In this document: positions 6,318 to 6,480 of the stretch, piece by piece | How positions within the stretch are numbered: position 1 is the first letter of the stretch | Layout of the letters: the number at the start of each line of letters is the position of its first letter | Source of the DNA: an uncultured Bacteroidales bacterium | GTDB taxonomy: Bacteria; Bacteroidota; Bacteroidia; Bacteroidales; P3 | Assembly: GCA_937876865.1 (NCBI GenBank) | Contig: CALEFF010000079.1 | Coordinates: forward strand, 1-6,480 | Length of the DNA stretch: 6,480 nucleotides | Reading direction: 5' to 3' | Notes under the pieces: model-generated | The model's database searches: none | What the model saw: only the letters and a program-made list of their open reading frames with translations | Told to the model about the DNA's origin: nothing | Program-made: the position numbers and the translations under genes

Positions 6318-6396
6318 AAAAAAACGTGGGACTTTTTTTCTTATTGCTATATGAGGTCCTCGAAACTACCTGTTATCCAAATAAGAAAAGCCCACG
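6318..6396 (-). terminator. Intrinsic terminator of the candidate small RNA
   Basis: On the minus strand CGTGGG-CTTTT-CTTATT (6396-6380) pairs with AATAAG-AAAA...-CCCACG (6345-6325), with small bulges, and seven T (6324-6318) follow immediately. The intervening loop of about 34 bases contains further local pairing (AGGT/ACCT, 6354-6357 with 6367-6370). The upstream stem strand is also used by the long rod, so the two folds exclude each other. Confidence 0.7.
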
Positions 6397-6463
6397 ATAT
6401 TACTCGTGAGCGTTTTGACTTATCTTTTGGATAACTTAAATGAAATTTTCGAGGTTTCATATA
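6318..6463 (-). ncRNA. Candidate structured small RNA, 6S-like architecture (or attenuator leader)
   Basis: Paired segments, in plus-strand coordinates, form one long rod: 6346-6354 with 6457-6465 (9 bp), 6358-6365 with 6447-6454 (8 bp), 6373-6381 with 6426-6434 (9 bp), 6382-6385 with 6419-6422 (4 bp) and 6393-6397 with 6404-6408 (5 bp, closed by a six-base loop). Between the 8-bp and 9-bp stems is a large asymmetric bubble of 7 and 12 bases, the hallmark layout of 6S RNA. A Bacteroidota promoter box (6466-6473) sits directly upstream and an intrinsic terminator with seven U ends the unit, so the transcript would be about 145 bases. No open reading frame explains the pairing. 6S RNA usually runs 180-200 bases, so this is shorter. 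The alternative is a regulatory leader of the DUF4190-like gene. Structure is visible; identity is inferred. Confidence 0.6.
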
Positions 6464-6465
6464 GC

Positions 6466-6473
6466 CAAATTTA
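6466..6473 (-). promoter_or_regulatory. Bacteroidota -7 promoter box of the candidate small RNA
   Basis: The minus strand reads TAAATTTG, an exact match to TAnnTTTG. Transcription would begin about four bases on, near 6462, at the foot of the long hairpin. The -33 element would fall beyond the right edge of the window and cannot be checked. Confidence 0.55.
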
Positions 6474-6480
6474 AGCAAAA

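Noticed and set aside
6346..6465. Possible miniature transposable element with GCTATATGA / TCATATAGC terminal inverted repeats
   Set aside because: No target-site duplication flanks the repeats, pairing continues through the interior, and a promoter box and terminator fit a transcribed RNA better.
1..6480. tRNA, rRNA, CRISPR array or intact insertion sequence
   Set aside because: No cloverleaf, rRNA signature, regularly spaced repeat array or transposase motif was seen on either strand.

Overview
Most of this window (about 571-6480) looks like chromosome of a low-GC Bacteroidota bacterium, most likely a member of Bacteroidales. The RecA sequence, the long 634-residue form of amidophosphoribosyltransferase, the lack of Shine-Dalgarno sequences before the main genes, and matches to the Bacteroidota promoter box TAnnTTTG all support this. 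GC is roughly one third in a short hand count within recA. The first ~570 bases look foreign to that background. They are GC-richer (about 44% over the first 200 bases and about 65% at 431-510, counted by hand). They also carry TTGACA/TATAAT-type promoter elements and a clear Shine-Dalgarno sequence.

Layout. 1-201 (minus) is the N-terminal end of a GntR-family regulator that runs off the left edge. 202-402 is a divergent control region with several dyads. 403-450 (plus) is the first 16 codons of an FAD-dependent oxidoreductase, which breaks off abruptly. 438-522 (minus strand sense) is a fragment of an Ala/Glu/Lys-rich coiled-coil coding sequence with a 39-bp repeat. 571-762 (plus) is the C-terminal tail of a nucleotide-sugar epimerase. 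These pieces are joined at short shared sequences, so the left end is either a mosaic of recombined fragments or an assembly chimera.

From 764 a compact plus-strand series follows: a lipoprotein thioredoxin (764-1228), recA (1269-2291), an NAD+ synthase with a degenerate glutaminase domain (2313-3848) and a purF-type amidophosphoribosyltransferase (3859-5763). The gaps of 21 and 10 bases after recA suggest co-transcription of recA, nadE and purF, from a promoter just before recA. A strong intrinsic terminator follows purF. Converging on it from the right is a minus-strand gene for a small DUF4190-like membrane protein (5940-6236) with its own terminator hairpin.

The best candidate for something undescribed is at the right end. 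A minus-strand unit has a TAnnTTTG promoter box (6466-6473), about 145 bases that can fold into a long rod-like hairpin with a large central bubble, and an intrinsic terminator with seven U (6318-6324). It resembles the architecture of 6S RNA. The terminator stem competes with the long hairpin, so the RNA could also act as an attenuator for the DUF4190-like gene. A second notable point is that NadE has Leu135 where the glutaminase catalytic cysteine should be, which suggests it uses free ammonia.
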